A stretch of 64,000 bases of DNA from Pedobacter changchengzhani (GCF_004354365.1 NZ_SJCY01000013.1:25614-89613); one strand, 5' to 3'. Shown: positions 33,969-43,974, counted from the first letter of the stretch. Notes: generated from the sequence alone by a model not told the origin. Numbers and translations: made by a program.

Positions 33969-35918
33969 TTAGGTCTCCAAATTAGCCAGTTTACTGTGTC
34001 TGTATCCATAAGCGAAATAAACTACTAAGCCAATAATCAACCATATCCCGAAGCCGATCCAATTTGAAATACCGAGTTCGCACATCATGTACAAGCAACT
34101 CACTAAGCCTAAAACTGGTATTAATGAAAGGTTTTTGGTGTAGCAATAATACGAAATAATTACGCAGATGATTAAAAATATCCACATTGGAATTTTGTGT
34201 TGGAACAATCCCCAACCGCTTTCGTATTTTTTCTGTACGCTTACTTTAGAGCCTTCAATAAATTGCTCATATCTTCCTAATGGTAAGCCACTTAAATAAG
34301 CTTCTGCATCTAGTTTTTCGGGGATGATAATTTGTGGCGAAGCATGTGTTACAATTTCTCCTTTTACAATTTTTAATTCTTCGCCATTTAACGAAGTTAC
34401 AAATTTTACAATCTCTACCGTTTTAGGCGTGTTTAAAAAGAATGAAGTTGTTTCCTTTTTAAACTGAGTAAAAGAGAATACTATTGCTAAAATAAAGCCG
34501 ATTGGCACAATGTATTTACTATTTGCGTAAGGAATTTTAAATTTTCCTCTTTGCACATCGGGGCGATTTTGTAACACTAAAACGCCAGCACACACGAGCA
34601 CAAAAGCGAATAATGTTCCAATAGAACAAAGATCAGTTACGATGGTTAAATTCATAAAAAGCGATGGTATTGCAACTACAAAACCAACCACAATAGTTGC
34701 GAAAGATGGTGTTTTATACTTAGGATGAATTTTAGAGAATGATTTTGGTAACAATCCATCACGGCTCATGCTCATCCATATACGAGGTTGCCCCATTTGG
34801 AAAACCAAAAGTACACTCGCCATTGCAAAAACTGCACTTACGGCAATAATACCACTCATTATTTTTAGGTTAACCTCATCAAAAACAAATGCTAATGGAT
34901 CGCCAACGGCTAATCTATCCGATTTCACCATTCCTGTTAGAACTAAAGAAATAGCCACATACAAAACCGTACAGATGATAATGGCCCACATCATGCCGCG
35001 TGGTAAATCTCTCTGTGGATTTTTACATTCTTCGGCCGTGGTAGAAATGGCATCGAACCCGATGTAGGCGAAAAAAACGGCAGATACACCTTTTAAAATG
35101 CCAGAAACGCCATTTGGTGCAAATGGATTCCAGTTTTTAGTATCGATATAGAAAACTCCAACGGCTAAAACCAATAAAATTACAGCAAGTTTAACCACCA
35201 CCATTGCATTACTTGCATTACGGCTTTCTTTCATCCCTCGGTAAATTAACCAAGTAATAAAAATGATAATTCCCAATGCTGGTAAATCTGCCACGATATG
35301 GAAACTTCCTATTTTTGGAGCCGTTAGCCAAGCATTGTTTGCCAAAGCAGTTGCGCTATCTAAGCTCGCTAAACCTTTGCCCGCTGCTATTAAGGCTTCC
35401 GCATTTTTATGGCCGTTAAAAGCACTTAAATAGTCCATTGTGGCCCAATCTGGAATGTTTATTCCATCAATCCCCAAAAACGGTATTCGAATGGAGGAGA
35501 GAAGTCCGGTAAAATAATCAGACCAAGAAATGGCTACGGTAATGTTGCCAATGGAATATTCCATAATGAGCGACCAACCGATAATCCAAGCCACCAATTC
35601 GCCAAAAGCAACATAAGAATAGGTGTATGCACTACCCGAAACAGGTACCATTGATGCAAATTCTGCATAAGCAAAGGCTGCAAAACTACAGGCTAGTGCT
35701 GTAAATATGAATAAAAATATTACAGCTGGCCCTCCATCTGCACTTGCCTTTCCTATTGTGCTAAAAATACCAGCACCAATAATTGCAGCAATACCAAATG
35801 CAGTTAAATCTCTTACTCCGAGCGTTTTGTGAAGTTTGTTTTCATGTTCGCCATATCCATTTTCAGCATCTTTTAATATTTTCGAAATGGATTTTTTTCT
35901 GAATAGCTTCTGAAGCAT
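33969..35918 (-). CDS. APC-superfamily amino acid permease
   Basis: 649 residues. The N-terminal pattern LGVRDLTAFGIAAIIGAGIF and SGSAYTYSYVAFGELVAW fit cationic amino acid transporters (CAT/YfnA type). About 12-14 helices are visible; a hydrophilic loop of roughly 90 residues (about 495-585) precedes the last helices. It imports amino acids with protons. It starts 3 nt from the RAYT gene stop-start junction, in the same direction. Confidence 0.9.
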   Translation of the reverse strand: MLQKLFRKKSISKILKDAENGYGEHENKLHKTLGVRDLTAFGIAAIIGAGIFSTIGKASADGGPAVIFLFIFTALACSFAAFAYAEFASMVPVSGSAYTYSYVAFGELVAWIIGWSLIMEYSIGNITVAISWSDYFTGLLSSIRIPFLGIDGINIPDWATMDYLSAFNGHKNAEALIAAGKGLASLDSATALANNAWLTAPKIGSFHIVADLPALGIIIFITWLIYRGMKESRNASNAMVVVKLAVILLVLAVGVFYIDTKNWNPFAPNGVSGILKGVSAVFFAYIGFDAISTTAEECKNPQRDLPRGMMWAIIICTVLYVAISLVLTGMVKSDRLAVGDPLAFVFDEVNLKIMSGIIAVSAVFAMASVLLVFQMGQPRIWMSMSRDGLLPKSFSKIHPKYKTPSFATIVVGFVVAIPSLFMNLTIVTDLCSIGTLFAFVLVCAGVLVLQNRPDVQRGKFKIPYANSKYIVPIGFILAIVFSFTQFKKETTSFFLNTPKTVEIVKFVTSLNGEELKIVKGEIVTHASPQIIIPEKLDAEAYLSGLPLGRYEQFIEGSKVSVQKKYESGWGLFQHKIPMWIFLIICVIISYYCYTKNLSLIPVLGLVSCLYMMCELGISNWIGFGIWLIIGLVVYFAYGYRHSKLANLET

Positions 35919-36095
35919 AGTTAATTTGGTTGTTTCCTCAAACTTAAAAAAATATCAGTTAAAAATGTTTAAACAGCGATATAATTTTATTTGTAGCGTT
36001 TTTAATACCGATTTATCCTGCTTTTTCAGCTTAAAGTAATTACCTCACCAAAGTAAATAATTATGTAATGATTGTCAAACTCCTATTTCAATGAA

Positions 36096-36123
36096 TTTGC
36101 TCTCGCTTAAAACTTTACTTTTG
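36096..36123 (+). promoter_or_regulatory. Promoter for the Bcr/CflA-type exporter
   Basis: TTTG (36096-36099) and TACTTTTG (36116-36123) are 16 nt apart. Transcription from it would begin at about 36129, which favours the ATG at 36183 over the TTG at 36129 as the start codon. Confidence 0.45.
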
Positions 36124-36182
36124 CGGTCTTGAAAAAAATCGAAAAATTAGTATTTGATTTTTATTCCATTTCCTTAAGCACC

Positions 36183-37400
36183 ATGACTGTTCATAAAACT
36201 CCATCCATAAAAGAAAAAAATAGAAATTTAGCAACTATTCTTGCTTTTTGCCTAATTCCACTTTCTGGTTTTGCAACTGATATTTACATTCCATCTTTAC
36301 CAACAATGGCAGGCGAAATGGGCGTTAGTAGTATTCAAGTTCAACTTACTTTAAGCATTTTTTTAATAAGTTATGGTATTTCACAATTGTTTGTGGGAGG
36401 CATTTTAGACAGCTTCGGTCGTTATAAAATTGGACTTTATTGCCTTGTTGTGTTCGCAATTGCGAGTTTAGTTATTGCAAATACCCATAATATTTACATC
36501 ATTTATTTAATGCGGATTATTCATGGGCTATCCGTTGGTGCAATTGTTGTGGCTAAAAGAGCTTACTTTGTCGATTTATTTAGCGGAGAACAGTTAAAGC
36601 ATTACTTAAGTTTATTCTCTATCATTTGGTCAACCGGGCCAATTGTAGCGCCTTTTATTGGCGGTTATTTACAAAGTGTTTTTGGGTGGGAATCGAACTT
36701 CTACTTTCTTGCAGGTTTTGCCTTGGTTTTTGCATTGCTAGAATATTTAATTAGTGGCGAAACTTTAAAACATTTTACAGATTTTAAGTTTAAGAAGATC
36801 CTCAATATCTACATCAGCATGATTAAAACAACAAGTTTTACTTTGGGTATTGTGATGTTGGGCTTGGCTTATTGTATGATTATGGTGTATAACATGACTG
36901 GCCCGTTTATAATTGAGCATCACTTTCAGCTTTCGCCAATTGTGGCAGGATATAGCTCATTAGTTTTAGGTTTTGCATGGATGGTGGGCGGTTTTATTGG
37001 CAAAGCCACGATAAATAGGCCATTTTTTAAGCGATTATTTATCAACTCTATCATTCAGCTTACTTTGGTTATAGTAATGATTATTAGCGTAAACTTCATC
37101 TCAAATTTATATTCGCTAATCTTTTTCGCCTTTATTATTCACATTTGTGCCGGTTACACTTTTAATAATTATTTTACCTTTTGCTTAAGTACGTTCCCAA
37201 AAAATGCGGGTATTGCAAGTGGCTTAACCGGTGGTTTTACGTATGTTATTGTGTCGTTTTTGAGTTATGGAATTGTAAATATTCTTCCTGCTAAAGATGA
37301 GCGAAATTTAAGTTTCAGCTATTTAATTATGATCGTTTTATCGGTAGTAATCATGCTGATTATTCTTCGAATTAGGAGAAAGAATAAGATTTTAGGTTAA
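36183..37400 (+). CDS. MFS transporter, Bcr/CflA drug-efflux type
   Basis: 405 residues from the ATG at 36183. Twelve helices are visible. The first loop has GFATDIYIPSLPTMAGEMG, and the helix 2-3 loop has the MFS motif GGILDSFGRYKIG. These are marks of the Bcr/CflA group, which exports drugs, sulfonamides or cysteine by proton antiport. The upstream TTG frame start (36129) lies at the predicted transcription start and is not preferred. Confidence 0.88.
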   Translation: MTVHKTPSIKEKNRNLATILAFCLIPLSGFATDIYIPSLPTMAGEMGVSSIQVQLTLSIFLISYGISQLFVGGILDSFGRYKIGLYCLVVFAIASLVIANTHNIYIIYLMRIIHGLSVGAIVVAKRAYFVDLFSGEQLKHYLSLFSIIWSTGPIVAPFIGGYLQSVFGWESNFYFLAGFALVFALLEYLISGETLKHFTDFKFKKILNIYISMIKTTSFTLGIVMLGLAYCMIMVYNMTGPFIIEHHFQLSPIVAGYSSLVLGFAWMVGGFIGKATINRPFFKRLFINSIIQLTLVIVMIISVNFISNLYSLIFFAFIIHICAGYTFNNYFTFCLSTFPKNAGIASGLTGGFTYVIVSFLSYGIVNILPAKDERNLSFSYLIMIVLSVVIMLIILRIRRKNKILG

Positions 37401-38091
37401 AATATTTTTTTCTTGAAAACCAAGGTTCTGTTTTCATCGGTTCCGAAAGTCCCGCTAAACGCTATAGTCCCGAAGAAAAATCTGGAGCTGTCGCTTTTAT
37501 CGGGTTTAGATTACGCAGGTAAACCTAAAAATTGACGGTACTAAAAGTGCAGAATTAGCCTGGATTGTATATGTAGTTTTAGCAGCTCGGTTAGCCTATT
37601 TAAAGATTAGAATATTGCACATTACAAGCAATTTGTTCAAAGATTTCTCGGCTTCGCTCGAAATGACGAAGCACGGGAGCTTACTCAGTGTGGTTATAGA
37701 GTTTTATTATGACCATAAAAAAGTGACAATTATCGCTTTACGATTCCCAATCAAGTTGGGAATGACGTGGGGGCTAGCCCGACAATTCGCTCACGATAAT
37801 GTCGTCAATGCTTTTACTCCTCGTCTTTCCCGCGTAGGCGGGAATCTTAATGCGAAAAAAAGTAAAGAATAATTTTTGCTCCATTGAGTTGCTAAAGTCT
37901 TTTGTTAACTAATCTGTTTGTAGCATCTCGCTACGACTACAAAAAAAAGTGCTGTTCCGTGTATTCAGTGTTTCCGTGGCAAAATTTAAATGATAGTTCC
38001 CAATCAAATTTTACAACCAAGATTAAGCTTAATAAACAAAAAAAAGTCGTAACGAGAAGCTACGACTAGAATTATTAAAAAAAATCAAATT
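37401..38091. repeat. Repeat-rich, gene-free region with possible gene remnant
   Basis: 691 bp. Bases 37413-37515 and 37520-37615 can be read in short open frames (SPEEKSGAVAFIGFR; KIDGTKSAELAWIVYVVLAA), which look like decayed coding DNA but match nothing I recognise. From 37640 on there are hairpins of dispersed types: ATTCCCAATCAAGTTGGGAAT, near 37745, and CCCGCGTAGGCGGG, near 37830. Near 37925 GTAGC...GCTAC occurs. The terminator of the M3 peptidase gene lies at its right end. Confidence 0.6.
38036..38067 (-). terminator. Intrinsic terminator after the M3 peptidase gene
   Basis: On the minus strand AGTCGTA (38061-38067) pairs with TACGACT (38045-38051), followed by eight T. It lies 25 nt after the stop codon. 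Confidence 0.8.
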
Positions 38092-39798
38092 TTACCCTAA
38101 TTTTTCTAATTCTTCTTTTACAAAGCTTGCCAACTCTTTTACATAAGCCGCGCTAAAATCGAATTTTATACCTGCAGTTTCGTAAATTTCGTTCATTGGT
38201 TTAGTGTAACCTAAAGCAAGCGCAGCAAGATATTGATCTAAAGCTTTTTGAGGGTTTTCTTTATAGTTTTTCCAAACGGCAATGGCGCCGAGTTGCGCAA
38301 TTGCATACTCAATATAATAAAATGGAACTTCGAATAAATGGAGTTGTTTTTGCCAAACGTTGCCAAATTCTTGTTCTAAACCATCCCAATTTACAAAACC
38401 AGCGCCAAAACGGGTATAAATTTGCTTAAAAGCTTCTTCTCTATCCGCTGCATTGTGGTTTGGATTGGTATAAATCCAATGTTGAAATTGATCAATAACG
38501 GCAACCCACGGCAAAGTTTTTAAAACATCTGCCAATTGCTCCTTTTTAGCTCTTTTTAGTTCTTCAGGATCTTTAAAATATACATCCCAATTGTCCATAG
38601 AAATTAATTCCATGCTCATCGAAGCCAGTTCTGCAACCTCTGATGGGCAATGTTTGAAATCGTTCAATTCTAAATCGGCAGTAAGGAAAGTATGTATGGC
38701 ATGGCCGCCTTCGTGTACCATTGTGGTTAAATCGCGAAGTGAATTTGCCGAATTCATAAAAATAAACGGTGCGCCAGTTTCTGCTAACGGATAATTGTAT
38801 CCACCCGGTGCTTTTCCTTTTCTGCTTTCTACATCGAAAAGATTATTGGCTTTCATGGTTGCTAACTTAGCGCCCAATTTTTCATCAATTGCATTAAAAC
38901 ATTCAATGCTTTTATCAATTAATTCTGCTCCATTGTTAAATGGTTTTAGGGCGGGTTTACCACTAATGCTCACTTCAGTATCCCAAGGTTTTAATTCTTC
39001 TAAACCTAGTGCGAGTCTGCGTTTTTCGGCTTGTTCTCTTAAAATAGGTACGATTTCTTTTTCAATCGCTTCGGCAAAATCGTAACAATCTTTTGGTGCA
39101 TAATCAAAACGTCCTAATGCCTGGAACATATAATCGCGATAGTTCTCGAAACCAGCATTTAACGCAACTTTATTTCTAAGTTGAATCAACTCATCAAACA
39201 GCATGTTTAAATCATCTTTATCAATTAAACGGCGTTGTTGAATGGTTTTCCAAGCACTTTCTCTAACTTCGCGATTTAAATCTTTAACGAAAATAGAAGC
39301 CTGTTCTAAAGTGTATTCTTTACCATTTATTTCTACACTCATTGCGCCAGTTGTAGATTGGTATTTTTGTTGTTTAACCTGCAGTTCAGTAAATAATTCT
39401 ATGTTTTCATCGCGGTATAATTCAAGCGCTTTTTTAAGCGCTCTGCTGTAAACAAAATATTTTTCTTTATCCAAATCATCAATAAACACGCTTTCTGCAA
39501 ACTTTTTGTTCAATTCGTTTGATAATGGAGAAATTTTAGGCTCAATGTCTGTCGCGAAAAACTGAAAATCTTTAACTAAATCTTCGTTTGCAGTATCGCA
39601 ACTCATTTTAATGTACCGCCAAGCAAAATCTTCTTCAAGCGCAGCTTCCAATTCCGAACGATCTTTTAGCCACTGCTCCAGTTCATCAACATTGTTAATT
39701 TCTCTATGCAGCAGTTCGGCAAAAAGCGGTGCTAAACTTTCCCAAGTAATGTTTAATTCTTGAGGGATGTATTTTCTAGGTTTTTTGGTTATAATCAT
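38092..39798 (-). CDS. M3-family oligoendopeptidase
   Basis: 568 residues. The zinc motif is H362-E-G-G-H366 in MVHEGGHAIHTF, with the third ligand glutamate in the helix ELASMSMELISM. The C-terminal region FYYIEYAIAQLGAIAVWKNY is typical of PepF-like enzymes. A cytoplasmic enzyme that trims peptides; no signal peptide. The gene is followed by a terminator and preceded by the prenyltransferase gene. Confidence 0.92.
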   Translation of the reverse strand: MIITKKPRKYIPQELNITWESLAPLFAELLHREINNVDELEQWLKDRSELEAALEEDFAWRYIKMSCDTANEDLVKDFQFFATDIEPKISPLSNELNKKFAESVFIDDLDKEKYFVYSRALKKALELYRDENIELFTELQVKQQKYQSTTGAMSVEINGKEYTLEQASIFVKDLNREVRESAWKTIQQRRLIDKDDLNMLFDELIQLRNKVALNAGFENYRDYMFQALGRFDYAPKDCYDFAEAIEKEIVPILREQAEKRRLALGLEELKPWDTEVSISGKPALKPFNNGAELIDKSIECFNAIDEKLGAKLATMKANNLFDVESRKGKAPGGYNYPLAETGAPFIFMNSANSLRDLTTMVHEGGHAIHTFLTADLELNDFKHCPSEVAELASMSMELISMDNWDVYFKDPEELKRAKKEQLADVLKTLPWVAVIDQFQHWIYTNPNHNAADREEAFKQIYTRFGAGFVNWDGLEQEFGNVWQKQLHLFEVPFYYIEYAIAQLGAIAVWKNYKENPQKALDQYLAALALGYTKPMNEIYETAGIKFDFSAAYVKELASFVKEELEKLG

Positions 39799-39841
39799 GT
39801 TTTATAAGGTTGAGATTAAGTTGGAGAACGAGATTTAATCT

Positions 39842-40705
39842 TTATTTTATTCTCAGATAAACATCTACTAAAAAGCAAATGGCAAATACTACCGATGCCA
39901 TTCCATTTGTAGTTGCGAAGGCTTTATTTACTTTACTAATGTCGGTTGGTTTAACTAGCAAATGCTGATAAATTAGCGCACAACAGAAAAATACCACACC
40001 GATATAATATATCCAACCAAACGTGTTCGGCAATAAGAATATTGGTGCAATAACACAACCAGCTGAAAATATATGCAATAAAACCGACACCTTTAATGCT
40101 TTATTAATTCCAAGTGATGATGGGATAGAGTGCAGCTTTTCGTCGCGGTCAAAATCTTCGTCTTGCAGCGCGTAAATAATATCGAAACCGCTAACCCAAA
40201 AAAGTACAGCGAAAGAGTATAAGACAGGCACTAACGCAAAATGACCTGTAACGGCAATATACGCGCCAATTGGCGCCAATGATAAACCCAAACCCAATAC
40301 TAAATGGCATAAAGCGGTAAACCTTTTAGTGTAACTATAAAAAAGTACAACAAAAAGCGCAATTGGCGAAAGGTATAAGCACAAATTGTTAATGAAATAC
40401 GTACTGGCAACAAATAAAATACAATTGGCAATTACAAATACTAAAGCTTGCGTTGCCGAGATTTTTCCTGCGGGAATGTCTCTCATTTTCGTTCGTGGGT
40501 TTTTTGCATCAATTTCTCTATCCAAGTAACGATTAAAAGCCATTGCTGCGTTGCGCGCGAAAACCATGCAAAGCAATACTAAAATTAATTTTTGCCATAA
40601 AAAAGGATTTTCAGTTGTGGTTACGCCTAAAAAAAAGCCAATCATAGCAAAAGGCAATGCAAAAATAGAATGTGCAAATAATACGAGTGAAAAATATTTT
40701 TTCAT
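39842..40705 (-). CDS. UbiA-family prenyltransferase (quinone biosynthesis)
   Basis: 287 residues with 8-9 membrane helices. The two Mg-diphosphate motifs are NRYLDREIDAKNPRT (NDxxD-like) and DEDFDRDEKLHSIP. The family attaches a polyprenyl chain to an aromatic ring. With the menaquinone methyltransferase gene only 0.8 kb away, a role in menaquinone synthesis is likely. It could be the prenyltransferase of the futalosine route (MqnP) or a 4-hydroxybenzoate-type enzyme; the sequence alone does not decide. Confidence 0.85.
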   Translation of the reverse strand: MKKYFSLVLFAHSIFALPFAMIGFFLGVTTTENPFLWQKLILVLLCMVFARNAAMAFNRYLDREIDAKNPRTKMRDIPAGKISATQALVFVIANCILFVASTYFINNLCLYLSPIALFVVLFYSYTKRFTALCHLVLGLGLSLAPIGAYIAVTGHFALVPVLYSFAVLFWVSGFDIIYALQDEDFDRDEKLHSIPSSLGINKALKVSVLLHIFSAGCVIAPIFLLPNTFGWIYYIGVVFFCCALIYQHLLVKPTDISKVNKAFATTNGMASVVFAICFLVDVYLRIK

Positions 40706-40748
40706 TATTTTAATGATTGCTTCATTTCCATTTATTAGAAATAAGCTG

Positions 40749-41369
40749 TTAGAACTTGGTCAGAATCGGTTTCACAAAATCTAAATTTACTTCGGCTATA
40801 AATTTTAAAACCTCATCTTTTCCGTTTCCTTTCTCTGCAGATGTTATAAAAGTTGCAGGAATCTCCTCAAAAAATTCGCTTAGTTTCTTTTTAAAAGCAG
40901 CTACATTTTTCTGGGTCGTTGTCATTCCTTGCTTATCGGCTTTAGTAAAAAGCAAAGAAAAAGGAATTTGACGCTCGCCAAGCCAGTAGCAAAACTCAAT
41001 ATCAATTTGTTGTGGCTCTAAACGGCTATCAATCAAAACGAAAACACATTGTAAGCTTTCTCTTTTGGTAATGTAGGCACGGATAAATTTCTCCCACTTC
41101 TCTCTGCTTGTTTTAGAAACTTTTGCGTAACCATAACCCGGTAAATCTACAATGTACCAACTATCATTAATTAAAAAATGATTTATTAACTGCGTTTTTC
41201 CTGGTCTTTGAGATGTTTTTGCAAGCCCGTGCTGATTAACCAACATATTGATTAAAGAAGATTTACCCACGTTAGAACGACCGATAAATGCATATTCGGG
41301 CATTGTTGCTGGTGGCAAAGCCGAAACCTGTGTATTGCTGCAAACAAATGTTGCCGTTTTTATAACCAT
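40749..41369 (-). CDS. engB: Ribosome-biogenesis GTPase YihA/YsxC/EngB
   Basis: 206 residues. G1 is GRSNVGKSS (30-38), G3 DLPGYG, G4 TKAD, G5 SAEKG. The enzyme acts in 50S subunit assembly. A -7 element is 4 nt from its start codon. Confidence 0.94.
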   Translation of the reverse strand: MVIKTATFVCSNTQVSALPPATMPEYAFIGRSNVGKSSLINMLVNQHGLAKTSQRPGKTQLINHFLINDSWYIVDLPGYGYAKVSKTSREKWEKFIRAYITKRESLQCVFVLIDSRLEPQQIDIEFCYWLGERQIPFSLLFTKADKQGMTTTQKNVAAFKKKLSEFFEEIPATFITSAEKGNGKDEVLKFIAEVNLDFVKPILTKF

Positions 41370-41373
41370 GGTG

Positions 41374-41381
41374 CAAAGGTA
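41374..41381 (-). promoter_or_regulatory. -7 promoter element for engB
   Basis: On the minus strand TACCTTTG ends 4 nt before the ATG at 41369. Confidence 0.5.
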
Positions 41382-41487
41382 GTAATTTTGCCATAATGGT
41401 TAAGTGTTAGATTTGGCTGAGTGCTTAAGTATTATACAAGTTGACAATTAACCGATTAAAACAATTTAAACAATAAAACAATAAACT

Positions 41488-41495
41488 TATCTTTG
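41488..41495 (+). promoter_or_regulatory. -7 promoter element for ubiE/menG
   Basis: TATCTTTG ends 9 nt before the ATG at 41505. It supports that ATG over the TTG at 41493, which lies inside the promoter element. Confidence 0.5.
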
Positions 41496-41504
41496 CGGTA
41501 TAAT

Positions 41505-42236
41505 ATGAACGAGAATATCACCCCATATCAAGTAGATGATGCAACTAAAAAAGAGCAAGTTGCAACAATGTTTAATAATATTTCGGGCACTTACGATTTT
41601 TTAAATCACTTTCTTTCGTTAGGAATTGATGTTTTATGGCGCAAGAAAGCAATTAAGGAATTGGTTTCGATACATCCTCGTATTATGTTGGATGTGGCAA
41701 CAGGAACTGGCGATTTTGCTTTTGAAGCGATTAAAAAACTTCAACCAGAAAAAATAATAGGCGTAGATATTTCGAGTGGAATGCTCGAGGTTGCCAAAAA
41801 GAAAATTAATCAGCGTAGTTTAAACGAAGTTTTTTCAGTGCAACTTGGCGATTCGGAAGGCTTGCATTTTGAAGATAATACATTTGATGCCATTACTGTG
41901 GCTTATGGCGTTAGAAACTTCGAAAACTTAGAAAAGGGTTTGAGCGATATGTTCCGCGTGTTAAAACCCAATGGAAAAATTGTAGTATTAGAGTTTTCTA
42001 AACCCAAAGCTTTTCCTGTTAAACAGTTATATAGTTTCTATTTTAAGCAAGTTACGCCTTTCTTTGGCAAACTTTTTTCTAAAGATCATCGTGCATACAC
42101 GTATTTGCCAGAGTCGGTAGCAGCTTTTCCTGATGGGAATGAATTTACTTCATTGATGGAAAAAGTAGGGTTTAAAGGTAACAAACAGAAAATTTTAACG
42201 TTTGGTATAAGTTCTATATATATCGGCACCAAATGA
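41505..42236 (+). CDS. ubiE: Demethylmenaquinone methyltransferase
   Basis: 243 residues from the ATG at 41505. UbiE-specific features are FNNISGTYDFLNHFLSLGID, the SAM site LDVATGTGDFAFEA, VAYGVRNFENLEKGLSDM and VLEFSKP. It methylates demethylmenaquinone in the last step of menaquinone synthesis. It overlaps the next gene, porT, by 4 bp (ATGA), an arrangement also known in other Bacteroidota. Confidence 0.93.
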   Translation: MNENITPYQVDDATKKEQVATMFNNISGTYDFLNHFLSLGIDVLWRKKAIKELVSIHPRIMLDVATGTGDFAFEAIKKLQPEKIIGVDISSGMLEVAKKKINQRSLNEVFSVQLGDSEGLHFEDNTFDAITVAYGVRNFENLEKGLSDMFRVLKPNGKIVVLEFSKPKAFPVKQLYSFYFKQVTPFFGKLFSKDHRAYTYLPESVAAFPDGNEFTSLMEKVGFKGNKQKILTFGISSIYIGTK

Positions 42237-42997
42237 TCAAGAAATTAAGCCTCATCATCGTATTGTTTTTATTTGCGGTACAACTTCACGCCCAAAATTG
42301 GGGTGGTGGGGTAGATGATGAGGATGTGCATTTTGGTTTCAGCTTTCAATATATTTCTGCAGAATATAAAATTATAAAAACCCCCAATTGGCGCGATATA
42401 TTTTACGACCCAATTGATGGAGAACAGATTACCAGTAAGCTTAATTCAATTTCGAGTCCGCCTACTCCGGGGTTTGGGATAGGTTTTGTAGTAAACAAAC
42501 GCATATCGAAAAATTTAGATTTCCGTGTAACGCCGTCGATAGTTTTTAGCGATAGGGTTATTAGATATGAATACGAACCGTTAGAACCTACCACCACAAA
42601 TGGCGTTACGAAAACTTACCTGTCTAGCATAGATAAAAAGGTACAAGCCACATTATTCGATTTTCCGTTAACCTTAAAAATAAAATCTAACCGCATAGAT
42701 AATTTTAGGGCATATTGGATTGGAGGTGCAAAATTTTCGCTTGATATTGGTTCTAAAAAGAAAACTTTTGATGATGGCGAAGCTGCTATTGACAAATTTT
42801 TGAAGAATAAAAAGAATTTTATTTCCTACGAAAGTGGCATTGGCTTCGATCTGTATTTTGAGTATTTTAAAATGTCGCCAGAATTTAAATACTCTTATTC
42901 TACCAGCGATATTTTAAAGCATGACAATACCGCTTTTGCAACGCCTATCGATAAAACCATGTTGCGTCATTTTACATTCAGTTTGTTTTTTGAGTAA
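42233..42997 (+). CDS. porT: PorT-family outer-membrane protein, type IX secretion
   Basis: 254 residues. Signal peptide ends AVQLHAQ. The remainder is an eight-strand-like beta barrel with alternating aromatic residues, ending in HFTFSLFFE with a terminal aromatic. Position directly after ubiE with a 4-bp overlap is the known place of porT/sprT in Bacteroidota. PorT is needed for secretion of sorting-domain proteins and for gliding where present. Assignment rests on barrel pattern plus synteny. Confidence 0.78.
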   Translation: MIKKLSLIIVLFLFAVQLHAQNWGGGVDDEDVHFGFSFQYISAEYKIIKTPNWRDIFYDPIDGEQITSKLNSISSPPTPGFGIGFVVNKRISKNLDFRVTPSIVFSDRVIRYEYEPLEPTTTNGVTKTYLSSIDKKVQATLFDFPLTLKIKSNRIDNFRAYWIGGAKFSLDIGSKKKTFDDGEAAIDKFLKNKKNFISYESGIGFDLYFEYFKMSPEFKYSYSTSDILKHDNTAFATPIDKTMLRHFTFSLFFE

Positions 42998-43017
42998 ATT
43001 TTAAAAGGCAAAAAACT

Positions 43018-43025
43018 TACCTTTG
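43018..43025 (+). promoter_or_regulatory. -7 promoter element for the SDR gene
   Basis: TACCTTTG matches TAnnTTTG, 52 nt before the ATG at 43078. Confidence 0.4.
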
Positions 43026-43077
43026 TGCACAGGGATAAAAGAATAATCTTTTTACCTAAGCTTAAAATGCATAAAAA

Positions 43078-43836
43078 ATGTCTAAAATAGCTTTAATTAC
43101 GGGTGCAACTTCTGGTATTGGCGAAGCTTGTGCCCATGTTTTTGCGCAACAGGGTTACGATTTAATTTTGCTTGCCCGCCGCGAAGATAGATTGGCAAAA
43201 ATTGCCCATCATTTTGACGCTAAATATGCCATTAAAATAAGATCTGTGGTAGCCGATGTACGCGATAAAATTAATTTATCAGCTGTGCTGGAAGATTTAC
43301 AAACTGAATGGAAAAATGTTGATGTTTTGATTAACAATGCAGGTTTAAGCAGAGGTTTAGAGCCAATTAACGAAGGTAATACCGATAATTGGGATGCTAT
43401 GATTGATACCAATGTTAAAGGTTTGCTGTACACAACAAAAATTGTTTCCAATTGGATGGTAAAAAATAAGAATGGCCATATTGTTAACATTGGATCTATT
43501 GCGGGCAAAGAAGTATATCCAAATGGAAATGTATATTGTGCAAGCAAGCATGCCGTTGATGCATTGAATAAAGCAATGAGGATTGATCTTTTACCACACG
43601 GAATTAAGGTAACGGGGATTCATCCAGGTGCTGTAGAAACAGAATTTTCTATCGTTCGCTTTGATGGAGATGAAGAGAAGGCGAAGAAAGTTTATGATGG
43701 TTTTGAACCCCTAATTGCCGATGATATTGCCGATGCGATTTGGTATGCAGTAAGCCGACCAAAACATGTAAATATCAACGATATGGTTATTATGCCAACA
43801 GCACAAGCAAGCGGAACGATGATTAAGCGAAATTAA
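43078..43836 (+). CDS. SDR family oxidoreductase (YdfG-like)
   Basis: 252 residues. The cofactor motif is GATSGIGEA (8-16), NNAGLSRG is the second motif, and the active site is S-...-YCASK (Y155 region). It is most like NADP-dependent 3-hydroxy acid dehydrogenases such as YdfG. Substrate not determined. Confidence 0.88.
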   Translation: MSKIALITGATSGIGEACAHVFAQQGYDLILLARREDRLAKIAHHFDAKYAIKIRSVVADVRDKINLSAVLEDLQTEWKNVDVLINNAGLSRGLEPINEGNTDNWDAMIDTNVKGLLYTTKIVSNWMVKNKNGHIVNIGSIAGKEVYPNGNVYCASKHAVDALNKAMRIDLLPHGIKVTGIHPGAVETEFSIVRFDGDEEKAKKVYDGFEPLIADDIADAIWYAVSRPKHVNINDMVIMPTAQASGTMIKRN

Positions 43837-43849
43837 ATATATGTTGTGG

Positions 43850-43970
43850 GTTACGAGTTACCAGTTGTTGGGTGGGGTGCAAAAAAATTAAATAAAATTT
43901 TCTGTAGATTAAACCTTTATTCAACACACATTCTAAGCCCATAGCCCATAACCTATAACCCATAACTCAA
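43850..43970. repeat. Two facing heptamer arrays (GTTACNA and AACCCAT) before yqeY
   Basis: Left units GTTACGA, GTTACCA, GTTGTTG (43850-43870) and right units AGCCCAT, AGCCCAT, AACCTAT, AACCCAT, AACTCAA (43936-43970) are reverse-complement in word content and enclose a 65-nt unique core. The right array ends 4 nt before the yqeY ATG. Confidence 0.8.
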
Positions 43971-43974
43971 AAAA

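Noticed and set aside
36129..36182. TTG start for the Bcr/CflA-type exporter
   Set aside because: It coincides with the predicted transcription start of the -7 box at 36116-36123; ATG 36183 suits the family N-terminus.
37615..37872. An 85-residue open frame on the plus strand
   Set aside because: It runs through hairpin repeats (ATTCCCAATC...GTTGGGAAT and CCCGCGTAGGCGGG), has no start context and no protein-like pattern.
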